Below are positions 43,618 through 52,890 of a DNA stretch of 64,000 nt, in pieces. Every line of letters starts with the position of its first letter. Within the stretch, counting starts at the first letter, position 1. The notes under the pieces are model-generated. The model was not told where the DNA came from. It saw nothing but the letters and a program-made list of their open reading frames with translations, and made no database searches. A program made the position numbers and the translations under genes. This DNA is from Phytophthora sp. 'mugwort' (lineage: Eukaryota > Oomycota > Peronosporomycetes > Peronosporales > Peronosporaceae), in assembly GCA_033558025.1 (NCBI GenBank), contig JAUCEF010000008.1, positions 124,001-188,000 on the forward strand, read 5' to 3'.

Positions 43618-44282
43618 CCGTTGCACCTTGCGGCTGGGGGCATGTGGAGTTGGTAAATCGTCCCCCTGTACGGGACTCGTACGTCTTGATGCTTCTTCGC
43701 CGTCTCAAGTAGAAATGAATTATCTTCGTCACTGTCGTACCCAATTGTCTTCGTCTGCCCGATCATGTCATGCAGTGCTGCGAGGTTCACACTCGCCAAC
43801 TCTGCTGACTCGAGGATGGCCCCCGTTATCGCTTTATTTGCCTGCTGACTTACTCTTACGCCTTGATTGCGTTGCAGGTGTAGCACCTTCCACTTGTGCC
43901 TGAATGGTACTGTGGAGTTTTAGCCGTTCTTGTCCGTCCAGCAGTGTTCTTAGAAACCCTGGTAACTATCTGCATACGATTGAGCCATCTGCCTGACCCC
44001 CGATGATGGCCCAGTCGTCGTCCGTTCATTCACGCAGCCTGCTGCCCAATGAGAGTTGTTGGCTTCCTTCACATAGCTTCCTGAGCCGCTGTGTCATTTC
44101 GGTCGGGCGTATACCTCGCCGGATTGAACATCACTGGTTACGACGAATGTGAAAACACTGCAAGGCTGCATCTTCTCGTGCGAAGGCAGCGTGCAACCTT
44201 CGGCAGAAACAGATCATCAATTGGGAGGCGGGATACTTTTCCTGGTGAAGGTACGATTAGCGAACGAAGTAATCGGATACCG

Positions 44283-44500
44283 TGGGCAGCTCCTTGGTCC
44301 CTGAAAGGCTTCTATGGGCTTAAGCAATCGCTTTGCTGCACCGTGGCCGTAAAGAACTGAATATGATCCAGGGTCTCCGCCAGTAGAAGATCGTCACGTG
44401 CATAGAAAGAGAAGGGGAAGTAGTGGCACTTGGAAATCGAGTTCAGCTAATAGGACTGCAACGGTACTTCGACTCGAAATACGTCAAAAGTAGTAGGAGT
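44283..44500 (+). pseudogene. Copia reverse transcriptase fragment
   Basis: SLKGFYGLKQSLC followed, one frame on, by IEREGEVVAL corresponds to the Ty1/copia RT block (LYGLKQSPR, then the region before YVDD). Only about 70 residues remain. The fragment has no ends. Confidence 0.6.
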
Positions 44501-44629
44501 AATGCCGACTACTTTTTCAATCAGTGCTACTCATCCTTAACAAGGATAGTATCGGTATAACCGTATCGATATGTTTGCTTCAGAACTTATAGCGTTCCAC
44601 CTGAATATGCGCATTGAAGTTTAACGTGT

Positions 44630-44682
44630 GAGTGAAGCTTAATTCTATTGGATAAAAAGTCCAATAGAATCAAGCTTCACTC
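44630..44682. repeat. Inverted repeat with 23-bp arms
   Basis: Arms 44630-44652 (GAGTGAAGCTTAATTCTATT...) and 44660-44682 are reverse complements at 22 of 23 positions around the loop TAAAAAG. It lies about 80 bp before the mariner remnant and may be two fused terminal repeats or a small fold-back element. Confidence 0.85.
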
Positions 44683-44764
44683 TCCGGAATCTTAATCGCC
44701 GCGTTTAAGTGCCTAACTGCCAGTCATCCCCGAGACGCTGCCAGCCATCGACATCCATGCTGAG

Positions 44765-46256
44765 CGCCAAACGCCAGCTAGTCATTGGCACACTACTATT
44801 CATCTACACGCTGCCCGGACTCACAACCCAGACCCATGATATCCAGCCCTCAACCCGCGTCGCCGTTGCCATCTTCCTGACCAGGCACAGCGTTGCTGGC
44901 GTGCCCATGAAAGGCGCCGTCAAGCAAGTTGTTGCTTCGTTTGGAGTTTGTCGGGCGTCTGTGGCAAAATTCTGGCGGTGCCGAGAGGGGGGGGGGGGGG
45001 GGGGCGTTGCAGCACTCCTGGCTACACCAAGAGCCAACCGCGCTCCCACGCCAAGGAAGCTTTAGCGAGAAAATGTCGCGCGACGTGTAGCCGCGGTACC
45101 GCTCTGACAGCGGCAGACGCTGGTCTCGCTGGCGCGAGCCGCCCAGATCCGAAGACGACTCTCTAGCGCCATCTTCGTGATGGTGCGCTTCGCCGAGTCG
45201 TGCAGCACGTGAAGCCGACCCTAACCTACGGCCACAAGTACAGGCGGCTGCTCTTCGCGCTGAGTCACGTGCAACGCCCTATTGGTTAGTTTGTTGCCAA
45301 TGATATGCCGCTATATATCAAATATTAACTGTGGTCCGTATTTCCTGTTGCAGGTGGCAAAACATATCGAATGCACCACATGTACGACGTGGTGCGTATC
45401 GATGAGAAATGGTTTAACCTGTATAAGCTTCTTCGAAATTTTATATTACTCCAAACGAGCTCCTGGCCTATAAATCGACGCCAACAAAAGATACATCGGC
45501 AAAGTGATGTTTCTAGCAGCGGTGGCCAGTCCTAAACACAACTTTCGTACGATGCAGATGTTTGACGGGAAAATCGGCATTTGGCCGATCATTGAACGCA
45601 GCCCGGCGAAGCGTACGTCCGTCAACCGACCTGCCGGAACCATCGTGACGAAGACGTCAACATGAGGCGTTCAGTCTACACGAAGATGTTAAAAGAGCTA
45701 GTATTCCCTGCCATTCGCACTAAATGGCCTGGTACGTCCCTAATGCGACTGCTGTAAACTAATTTGCGGCTGACATCGTCTTTGCTCTATTGCTACTAGG
45801 AAGTAAGAAGGGAGTGCTTCAGGTGCAGCAAGATAATGCTGAGCCCCATGTATCTTCTTACAGTGCGGACATTGTGCAGTCGGTGAACTAGACGGCTGGC
45901 GTATCGAAATGACGTACCAACCGCCTAGATCAACTGACCTAAACGTTCTTGACCTCGGTGTCTTCTCTTCGCTCCAAGCCTGCTAGTACCAGCGCAACTC
46001 GTATGATGTGGACAGTCTCATTGCGGCAGTCGAAGACGCGTTCAAGAAGATCCCATCTTCAGTTCCCGACAAGTCGTTCGTGACCCTACAGAAGGTCATG
46101 CAGAGCGCGATTGCAAGCGGCGGCGGCAATGACTGTCGGCTTCCTCATGTGCGCAAGGAGCACTACCGCAATGGCATATCGCCATCGACCTTACCGATCA
46201 ATGCAGAGTTGGTTGTGGAGAGGTTGAAGGTGTTGGCTGAGATGACAGACACCTAA
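44765..46256 (+). mobile_element. Mariner-like element (DD39D type), copy 1, degenerate
   Basis: Transposase remnant of the plant-mariner/Stowaway-autonomous type. It has an HTH region (PMKGAVKQVVASFGVCRASVAKFW, at about 44905-44980), then HIDEKWF-like first Asp block (frame-shifted, about 45395), FLAAVASPKHNFRTMQMFDGKIG, VLQVQQDNAEPHV (second Asp, about 45815-45850), QPPRSTDLNVLDLGVFSSLQ (third Asp, 45920-45980) and a conserved end to 46256. Two introns are likely: about 45288-45351 (GTTAGT...TTGCAG) and 45731-45800 (GTACGT...CTACTAG). A G17 tract interrupts the first half. Terminal repeats were not found. Confidence 0.7.
44988..45004. repeat. G17 homopolymer
   Basis: Seventeen G in a row inside the mariner HTH region. 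The frame changes across it, so its length may be wrong in the assembly. Confidence 0.85.
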
Positions 46257-46774
46257 GCGTAGGTTTTAGCAGCTAAAATGAAGTCGATTTTGTTCCTCGT
46301 CCTTGTTGGTAAAACATTCAGTCCAACCTCGAGTAAAACCTCATGATAAATCAACGTTTCAGAGTCTCTAAATAAATTTCTCGCTGTAGAGTACCATCGC
46401 AGCTTGACGCAATTGTGTTGCGAGCTAATATCGTTCTAATTAGCCGAACTACGAACTTAAACCTTCTCCCTCTCAAAACCGATCATGGTAAACGCTCGCT
46501 AACTCTTGGTCGAAGTACGAAACGCAGACGAGAAAAGTAGTGTAGAACCGCCGCTTCTTGGGCTTCATCAGGCAAATCACAGATTTACTCAACTCGCTCT
46601 AGATCCACCAGCAGAAAATCATAACTAAAAATCCATACTAAAGTGGAACGGAGAAGTAGTAAGTTGCAAGCAACAGAAGCGCTTTTTACATTTGCCGCAT
46701 CAGACAATTCGGAGTGTTGATCTCTGATTCCGTCGACGAACGCCAGTTTTGCCACTTGCAAAGACGCCAACGTC
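46257..46774. other. Intergenic stretch, no gene seen
   Basis: AT-rich DNA between the mariner remnant and AGPS. The last 35 bp before the ATG contain CCAGTTTTGCCACTT, possibly the promoter flank of AGPS. Confidence 0.45.
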
Positions 46775-48706
46775 ATGTCGGACGCAGCGCCATCCGTGGC
46801 GCGCATGCGCTCCATCCTGCACCAGCTATCGGCCGGCGGATTGCCCTCTTCTCCCTCCCAACCCTATGCTTCTTCGCCCCCGTTGGCTCTGAGCCCCGCC
46901 ACGCGCTGGAACGGCTGGGGCTTCCAGGACACGAAGCTCCTGATCAATTCGAACAAGGTCATTGAGATCTCCGGCGCTCGCTACGCCGAAGTGTTCGCCA
47001 ATGCGCCGGACCGCACGCTGCCGGCGCTGCTTCCTTGGGCTGAGAAGCGCCTCGGATTGGACGCGGATCGCGGGAGTCCGCCGAGCGTCACGTGTCCCGA
47101 GGAGCTGCGGCTTAAGAACACGTTGGACGAGAGTGGAGAGACCTACAAGAGGCTCCTACAGTTGTTACACATGGCGAGCGAGGAACTCGACATGAAGACC
47201 AGCACTGCAATTGAAGAGCGGGTCCGTCACGGCCACGGACAGACCTGCGAAGACGTGTTTAGGCTTCGTCAAGTGCGAGACGTGGAGAGGATCCCAGACG
47301 CTGTGGTGTGGCCTACGAGCCATGCACAAGTGGAGGCTTTAGTGGGAGATGTGACGCAGAAGTTTGCGGATTATATCTGCATTATTCCATTTGGAGGAGG
47401 GACCAATGTGACCAACGCGCTGGGTTGTGCCCCCAAGGAGCGACGCGCCATTGTGTCGTTGGATCTGGGCGAGATGCGACGCATCTTGAGTGTGGACAGA
47501 GAGAACATGATGGCAGTTGTGGAGGCTGGAATTACCGGACTCGATCTGCACGAACGTCTGCGTCATCGTGGACTGACGCTTGGACATGAACCAGACTCTT
47601 GGGAGTTTTCAACGCTCGGTGGATGGGTAGCGACGCGTGCTTCCGGCATGAAGAAGAACACGTACGGCAACATTGAAGACCTGGTGGTGAATGTCACGAC
47701 GGTCACGCCACAGGGTACAATGCAGCGAGCGGCGAACGTGCCACGTGCAGCTATGGGACCGGATATGAACCACGCCATGATGGGATCGGAGGGGATCTTT
47801 GGTGTCCACACCCTGGTGACGCTGCGTCTCCGTGAGTTCCCCAAGGTGCAAGTATATGACTCGCTCCTTTTCCCAAGTCTCGAGCACGGACTGGCGGCAC
47901 TGAAGGAAATCACACGTACGGGCTGCGAGCCGGCATCACTACGTCTGATGGACAACACGCAGTTCCAGCTGGGCCAAGCACTGAAGACATCGTCCGCGAC
48001 AAACAAATTCACCGCGGGTGTCATCGACTTCGCAAAGAAGACTTACGTGACCAAGATTCGTGGCTTTGACGTGAACGAAATGTGCGCTGCTACTGTTCTA
48101 ATGGAAGGCACCAGTCAGCAGGTGGCGGAACAGCAGAAGCTCATTCAGACGATTGGCAAGCGCCATGAAGGTATGGTCGGCGGTGAGGAGAACGGCAAAC
48201 GCGGCTACTTCTTCACGTACATCATCGCGTACCTCCGTGACTTCGCCCTGGACTATTATTTCATGAGCGAGTCCTTCGAGACTGCCGTGCCTTGGACGAA
48301 CGCGCGTCAGCTCGTTACCGACATCAAGCTGGCTATCAACTCGGTGGCCGCCAAGCGTGACGTGAAGGTCCCGCCGCTTATTGCCTGCCGAATTTCTCAA
48401 GTCTACGGAACTGGTGTCTGCGTGTACGTGTATTACGGCATCAACTACTTCGGCGTCACTGAGCCCATGACACTCTTCCGTGAAACGGAGCTGGCTGCAG
48501 TGGACGCTATCGTGCGCAACGGTGGCGCTCTGTCCCACCACCACGGCGTCGGTAAGCACCGTCTAGCATGGCTCCCGCAAGCGATATCACCTCCGGCTAT
48601 TGCAGCCATCCAGGGGATCAAGACTGCGCTGGACCCCACCAACGTGTTTGCAGTGACCAACTTACAGCCGCCCAAGAACCATGTCGAGGGTAAGCACGAG
48701 GCTTAA
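46775..48706 (+). CDS. AGPS: Alkyldihydroxyacetonephosphate synthase (ether lipid synthesis)
   Basis: Intact single-exon gene of 643 residues. The enzyme exchanges the acyl chain of acyl-DHAP for a fatty alcohol, making the first ether bond of ether phospholipids in peroxisomes. Residues 10-18 (RMRSILHQL) fit the PTS2 import signal R-x-x5-[HQ]-L, with Met at the second position. The FAD-binding domain shows VVWPTSHAQVEALV, IPFGGGTNVTNAL and GHEPDSWEFSTLGGWVATR (a family signature). Further on come MGSEGIFGVHT and near residue 587 HHHGVGKHR, the His-rich active-site loop specific to AGPS. The carboxyl end is not a PTS1. ATG 46775 is the first in frame after the promoter-like region and provides the PTS2. 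PEX6 in the same window serves peroxisomal import, although of the PTS receptors. Confidence 0.95.
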   Translation: MSDAAPSVARMRSILHQLSAGGLPSSPSQPYASSPPLALSPATRWNGWGFQDTKLLINSNKVIEISGARYAEVFANAPDRTLPALLPWAEKRLGLDADRGSPPSVTCPEELRLKNTLDESGETYKRLLQLLHMASEELDMKTSTAIEERVRHGHGQTCEDVFRLRQVRDVERIPDAVVWPTSHAQVEALVGDVTQKFADYICIIPFGGGTNVTNALGCAPKERRAIVSLDLGEMRRILSVDRENMMAVVEAGITGLDLHERLRHRGLTLGHEPDSWEFSTLGGWVATRASGMKKNTYGNIEDLVVNVTTVTPQGTMQRAANVPRAAMGPDMNHAMMGSEGIFGVHTLVTLRLREFPKVQVYDSLLFPSLEHGLAALKEITRTGCEPASLRLMDNTQFQLGQALKTSSATNKFTAGVIDFAKKTYVTKIRGFDVNEMCAATVLMEGTSQQVAEQQKLIQTIGKRHEGMVGGEENGKRGYFFTYIIAYLRDFALDYYFMSESFETAVPWTNARQLVTDIKLAINSVAAKRDVKVPPLIACRISQVYGTGVCVYVYYGINYFGVTEPMTLFRETELAAVDAIVRNGGALSHHHGVGKHRLAWLPQAISPPAIAAIQGIKTALDPTNVFAVTNLQPPKNHVEGKHEA

Positions 48707-48858
48707 ATCCCTTTCGTGTTGATAGATGTCTACATAATCGAGAGCACGTGTCTAGAAGAATGAAGAGCAATGTTTACAAAACGGCTTGTTTTAGCTGAGA
48801 CCTACCAGTGTTTGAAACGACGGTAGGCGGTCGGTCATCTACAGGAAAAGCCACAGCG

Positions 48859-50477
48859 ATGCAGTCAGCTACGAGGAAGCACTTCACGTTAAACACGCCA
48901 CCTCAGCTAGCAACATTCACCGATGATTTGAACGACTATGAAGATGAGGAGGAGGACGAGGAGGACGAAGGTGTTGATGGAGATGCTTTGCATCAGTTAG
49001 ACGATGACGAAGATCCTGAAGACGATAGTTCCTTGTTGGCTGAGCAATTGGGGAACTGCTTGGGGGTATGTTCGTTTACATCTCAATCATCGGACGAAAC
49101 AGATGAAAAACTGCTAAATCTACTGCAGGAGCGCTTGTTCCTCGCTCCAGATCATTGCTATCAAGTTGATGCAGATGAAGTTACTGAACCTCCTAAGAGC
49201 TCGACAGCGTCTTCATTGGAGGGATTTCTAGCTGATCATACATCCAGGCAGAAGTCAATGAGGCCGAAACTGGATATGGAGACACAACATGCGCTACTGG
49301 AGACTTTGGAGACTTTTCCACAAGAAACGAGTAAAATTCCTATACTTTCTTCCCAAAGTTTGACCCAAATGATCACGCGGTTCCGCATCTTCGAAGAGAA
49401 GAAGGCTCGAAAACTCACCGCGAAGAGGCGAGAGACAGAGACGCAGGAGAAACTTGACTATCGCTTCGCTCCGACGATGAACAGCAAGAGTCGACAGCTC
49501 ACTAGTCAATTCCCAACTTTTGCGGAACGGCAGGCAACATTGTTAGCCAAGAAGCGGCAGCAGCGAGCACGGTTAGAACATCAACGCGAGGAAGAATTGA
49601 CCCGCGACAGAGCGATTGATCTCCAGGAGAGCGTGAGAACGCCCTGCATTTGCAGTCATGGAGGCAACACCAGTCGGTCGGAAACCTGCGAACGAGAGCC
49701 AAGTCCATCTAAAGTGGTCCAGACTGGAACCAAAGCTCCTTCTAATCTTTTCGATGGGGTTTGTCATACTCAGGCTTGTATGCGGTTCATGACAATGTGC
49801 AGCAAAATGAACGCGTCGTTCGCCATTCAGCGCAAGAAAGAAATGATGAGGCGATCACTCGATGATATTATCGCTTTCCAAGAAGACAAAAAGGAGCGGC
49901 AGCAAGCTCGTGTCGCAATTGAAAAGGCTAAAGAGGACAAGAAGACAACGTTTGCACCCCGGATCAATGCCAAGTCTGAAAAGGTAGTTACTGCAATTAT
50001 TCCTCATGAAGGGTTTTGGCAAATTGTTTTAACTTGTTGCTGCTGTTATTACAGATCTACGCTGCGTTAATTCAAAGTGGCAAATTGGACCCAGAGCTTG
50101 CCGGTCGGATGTTTAAACCTCGAAAGACGCCTCCTTTGCCACCAAAACTCACCTTCACTCCAACAATCAGTAAGAAATCCAAGTGGCTACTGAAAAACAA
50201 GCAGCGCGAGCTCATGGCTAACGCTGCAAGTGAAGGGGAACTGGAAGCCAACAGAACTAGCACTACTCGTCCAACCTCGCCGCTACATCTGGACGTGTTC
50301 TCCAGACTGCAGCAACTCTCACATGACCGAGAAAACGAAGCTCAGTGTTCGCAACGTATTCGTGAGGAAGAAGCCTCTCGGTTCAATCCTCCCGTCGAAT
50401 GGAACGTTGTCCAGTACGATGTAGTCAATTGCCGCTTCATCTTGCAGGGTTTCGATAGTCCCAATGCATTGTCCTAG
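48859..50477 (+). CDS. Protein with repeated F-x-P-x-I/M-x-x-K-S motifs, unknown function
   Basis: Two exons (48859-49983 and 50055-50477; 71-bp intron GTAGTT...TTACAG) join in phase to 538 codons of open frame before splicing noise is removed, giving about 515 residues. Residues 20-65 are very acidic (DEEEDEEDEGVDGD). Three times the protein shows a motif of the form FxPxI/MxxKS: FAPTMNSKS near 200, FAPRINAKS near 364 and FTPTISKKS near 406. Each is next to basic, helical sequence such as ERQATLLAKKRQQRARLEHQ. Motifs of this kind occur in flagellar or basal-body-associated proteins of protists, but I cannot name the family and that link is a guess. ATG 48859 is chosen because the upstream extension has no ATG. 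The frame is intact. Confidence 0.75.
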
Positions 50478-50544
50478 TCAAGAGAAATTCGATCTCCTAC
50501 TGCATATTGAAATACACTTTATCTCTCTCGAGAATGTGACTCTA

Positions 50545-51558
50545 TTAGCCTAGATGCACGGGCTCTTCGTTGTTCATTGCTCGTACATCACGGAGTCGCT
50601 TAATAAAGTTGCTCAGAGGGGCATTCCGCTTGACATTCTCCACATGCGTCTCGTGCGACTTAAGCAGCTCGATGCAGCCTTCAGTGGACGTACTTTGCAT
50701 GCACTCCATCAATGACTCGTAGTACTCTTCCTCGTACACACTGCGAGACAACAGGCGCTGCACAGGTGATCGACGCAATCGTTCTAAGAAGCCAAACCAG
50801 TCAGCCAAATCACTCGGCGTCAGTCGGAGCTCCGAGTCTCCTGGGGCATTCACCGTCGCGCCGTCCAGCCAGATTGTAAGCACGTAGCGCTCGGCGTGAG
50901 ATGGCAGCACTCGGTGCAGCATCCAGTCGCTCTGAAACAGAACCACACGGTCCATTTTCGGAGCCACGGTCACTGGTTGCTGTAGGAACGGGAAAAGCTG
51001 CACCTCGCCTCCGTCTCCTTTCTTCCAGTCTTCATTTAAATACAGCAAGCACGTCACCTTGCGTTTGTTTGGTGATCCCGGGTTATCGTAATGACAAGGG
51101 AAGCAGCCTCCATGTCCTGCATTGCGTTGAAGCTTCAGCGTGCGGTCCGACGTACTAAACTGCAGATCGTACTGTGGCAAGTAGGTCGTCAACGCCCGCA
51201 GTAGCTCCGTCGAGTGAAATAACGCATTGAGCTCGGGCACTTTCGTGCGCAACGAGGCATCGTGCAGATCCACCTCAAAGATATGGGGCTTGATGAAGTG
51301 GAAGGCTTGAGGCTTGCCGTCTGCGCCCTTCTGCGTGAGGGCGAACTGAGTCTTGTTGGGCTTGAAATGACCCTTCTCGTTTAACCATCGCATCTCCTCG
51401 AGCAACACACTCGCCCAGCCATGGCCGAAGCAGTCGTCAATGACGACGTAACCCTTCTCGTCCAGTTGGTCGCAAGCTTCTTTGGTGATTTGACGATGTA
51501 GACGCTCGTAGTCGCGCGTGAACGGCTTCTTGTAGACACGCGGGAAGTCCTCGCTCAT
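50545..51558 (-). CDS. 2-oxoglutarate/Fe(II)-dependent dioxygenase
   Basis: Intact 337-residue protein if started at ATG 51558 (MSEDFPRVYKKPFTRDYE). In-frame ATGs at 51600 and 51726 are alternatives; the last would leave only 34 bp to the preceding gene. The enzyme family hydroxylates protein or small-molecule substrates with Fe(II) and 2-oxoglutarate. The double-stranded beta-helix shows CHYDNPG (iron ligands H156 and D158), LLYLNEDWKKGDGGEVQLFP, and HRVLPSHAERYVLTIWLDG with the distal ligand H215 and R224 for 2-oxoglutarate. The pattern resembles prolyl-4-hydroxylase/PHD-like oxygenases. The carboxyl 90 residues are helical and unassigned. It follows the GPDH gene in the same direction. Confidence 0.85.
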   Translation of the reverse strand: MSEDFPRVYKKPFTRDYERLHRQITKEACDQLDEKGYVVIDDCFGHGWASVLLEEMRWLNEKGHFKPNKTQFALTQKGADGKPQAFHFIKPHIFEVDLHDASLRTKVPELNALFHSTELLRALTTYLPQYDLQFSTSDRTLKLQRNAGHGGCFPCHYDNPGSPNKRKVTCLLYLNEDWKKGDGGEVQLFPFLQQPVTVAPKMDRVVLFQSDWMLHRVLPSHAERYVLTIWLDGATVNAPGDSELRLTPSDLADWFGFLERLRRSPVQRLLSRSVYEEEYYESLMECMQSTSTEGCIELLKSHETHVENVKRNAPLSNFIKRLRDVRAMNNEEPVHLG

Positions 51559-51760
51559 GGTGTCAATAGGAGGAATGCGAGTCTGAGACCGCTTATGCAT
51601 TGACACAGGCGAGCCAAACGAGTGGCTGAAAATGAATGCCAGCCTCTCAGAACGATTTGAAACGGTTGCGACGGGGCCTCGTGCATCGCAATTTGTGTCT
51701 CTGCTTACAATAATGGAAGATTTCATAACATGCTGATGGTCTAGTGAATAGGAATATATT

Positions 51761-52816
51761 TTAGTGTTCCATGGACATCTTCTGCGAATACTCAAGCTGG
51801 GTGATACTAGTCGGGTCGGCGCCCTCAAAAGCGATGCGGTAAATAGCCACGAACAGGGGGAACTGATCTACGGCGTTGTGCTCCTTAAGGATACCGAACA
51901 CTTCCTTGGACGTGAGCGTTCCCTGCAGCATCTGACCGTTGAGCATGGTCTTCTCGAGCTCCTCCCACGTGGTCTTTTGGGTCACGAAGGCCTCGGCACA
52001 CTTGCGATTGCGGCCGCCGAAGCACGTGGTGATCAGGTCGGCGATACCGCAGCTCTCGAAGAACGTGTCTTCCTTGACACCGTCAAAGTACTTGAAGCAG
52101 AACTTCTTCATCTCACTCAGGCCGATGCGGATGATGGCTGCCTTGGTGTTGCCGCCGTATTTGAGACCGTCGCAGAAGCCAGCACCCAGAGCCACAACGT
52201 TTTTCAGCGCACCACACATCTCCACGCCGTGCGGGTCCAGCGCCACATCCACGCGGAACGTGGGGGCGTTAAACAGTTCACGAAGAAGCGCGCCGTGACG
52301 TAAATCAGCGCAGCCAAGAGTGGACTCGCAGAAGTCACCGGCAGCCACTTCGTTGGCGACATTAGCGCCCATGAGCACGCTGCAGTCAATGTCCAGGCCC
52401 TTGCGGATAAGGTCCGAGACGAGCACGACTCCATGCTCGTCGAAATCGATGCCCTTAATGAGCGACACGGCCATGGCGCCTTCCTTGAGGCCCTGTCCCT
52501 TGATGGAGACCAACATGCGGCCCAGGAACTGGTGGGGCACGCAGAAGATGAGGATGTCAGCGTCACGCGTGGCATCGAGGAGGTCCGGCACAGCGATGAT
52601 GTTCTCCGGCAGCTTGTAGCCAGGCAGGTACTTGACGTTCTCGTGCTCGGAGTTAATGATCTCCGTGAGGTTGCGGCCGTCCACCTGCTCCTCAAAGACC
52701 CACATGTTGATGTCGCGCTCGAACGTCTGGGGAAGGTTCTTGGTGTTCTCGCCGATGATGCGCGCGATGGCCGAGCCCCAGTTGCCGGAGCCCACGAGAC
52801 AGACCTTGTGAGGCAT
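51761..52816 (-). CDS. GPD1: Glycerol-3-phosphate dehydrogenase (NAD+)
   Basis: Intact 351-residue protein of the cytosolic eukaryotic type. It interconverts dihydroxyacetone phosphate and glycerol 3-phosphate, linking glycolysis with glycerolipid synthesis and osmolyte production. The NAD-binding loop is VCLVGSGNWGSAIARI (residues 9-14 GSGNWG). Further signatures are IFCVPHQFLG, SLIKGID, MGANVANEVA (catalytic Lys region), GALKNVVALGAGFCDGL and GGNTKAAIIRIGL. The carboxyl end (SMEH) is not a peroxisomal signal. The ATG at 52816 follows a good promoter match by 53 bp. The product can supply DHAP used, after acylation, by AGPS encoded 3 kb away. Confidence 0.96.
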   Translation of the reverse strand: MPHKVCLVGSGNWGSAIARIIGENTKNLPQTFERDINMWVFEEQVDGRNLTEIINSEHENVKYLPGYKLPENIIAVPDLLDATRDADILIFCVPHQFLGRMLVSIKGQGLKEGAMAVSLIKGIDFDEHGVVLVSDLIRKGLDIDCSVLMGANVANEVAAGDFCESTLGCADLRHGALLRELFNAPTFRVDVALDPHGVEMCGALKNVVALGAGFCDGLKYGGNTKAAIIRIGLSEMKKFCFKYFDGVKEDTFFESCGIADLITTCFGGRNRKCAEAFVTQKTTWEELEKTMLNGQMLQGTLTSKEVFGILKEHNAVDQFPLFVAIYRIAFEGADPTSITQLEYSQKMSMEH

Positions 52817-52869
52817 GGTAAAGGGAGCTTAAGGAGTGATGGTAAGACTTGAAGGAGGAATGCGCACTC

Positions 52870-52890
52870 GGAAGCAAATGCTGGAATGAC
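52870..52890 (-). promoter_or_regulatory. Initiator/FPR core promoter of GPD1
   Basis: Read on the minus strand the site is GTCATTCCAGCATTTGCTTCC, almost the consensus of the oomycete initiator (TCATTCC) plus flanking promoter region (CATTTGC). It lies 53-74 bp upstream of the GPD1 ATG. Confidence 0.6.

Larger units (their letters stand above)
41114..43890 (-). pseudogene. LINE ORF1 with CCHC knuckle, split by pogo insertion
   Basis: The upstream part (43886-43617) reads AKKHQDVRVPYRGTIYQL. After removing the pogo element the frame joins YEIAKRDQMGDN at 42028 and continues through LTCFSHISKLAAYLKAKIP to 41835. The next open piece, 41740-41114, starts LQCLQCVNLDHTIARC, a CCHC-type zinc knuckle, and then becomes Gln/Glu/Pro-rich to a stop at 41114. 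ORF1 proteins of this type bind the element RNA. Frame slips exist near 43630, 41835 and 41745. Confidence 0.65.
36556..44030 (-). mobile_element. LINE (non-LTR) retrotransposon, degenerate, interrupted by a pogo element
   Basis: On the minus strand: ORF1 with a CCHC knuckle (about 43900-41114, split by the pogo insertion), a probable OTU-type cysteine protease region (40700-40190), an acidic linker, reverse transcriptase (39621-38480), a post-RT thumb (to about 38140) and a zinc-binding RVT domain (37235-37017) near the end at 36556. Stops and frame shifts are scattered throughout. No apurinic endonuclease motif (SDH, GDFN) was seen in front of RT. Limits are approximate. Confidence 0.75.
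44031..44764. other. Stretch with copia scrap and hairpin
   Basis: Holds a copia RT fragment and the 44630-44682 inverted repeat, described separately. No other content is recognised. Confidence 0.5.
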
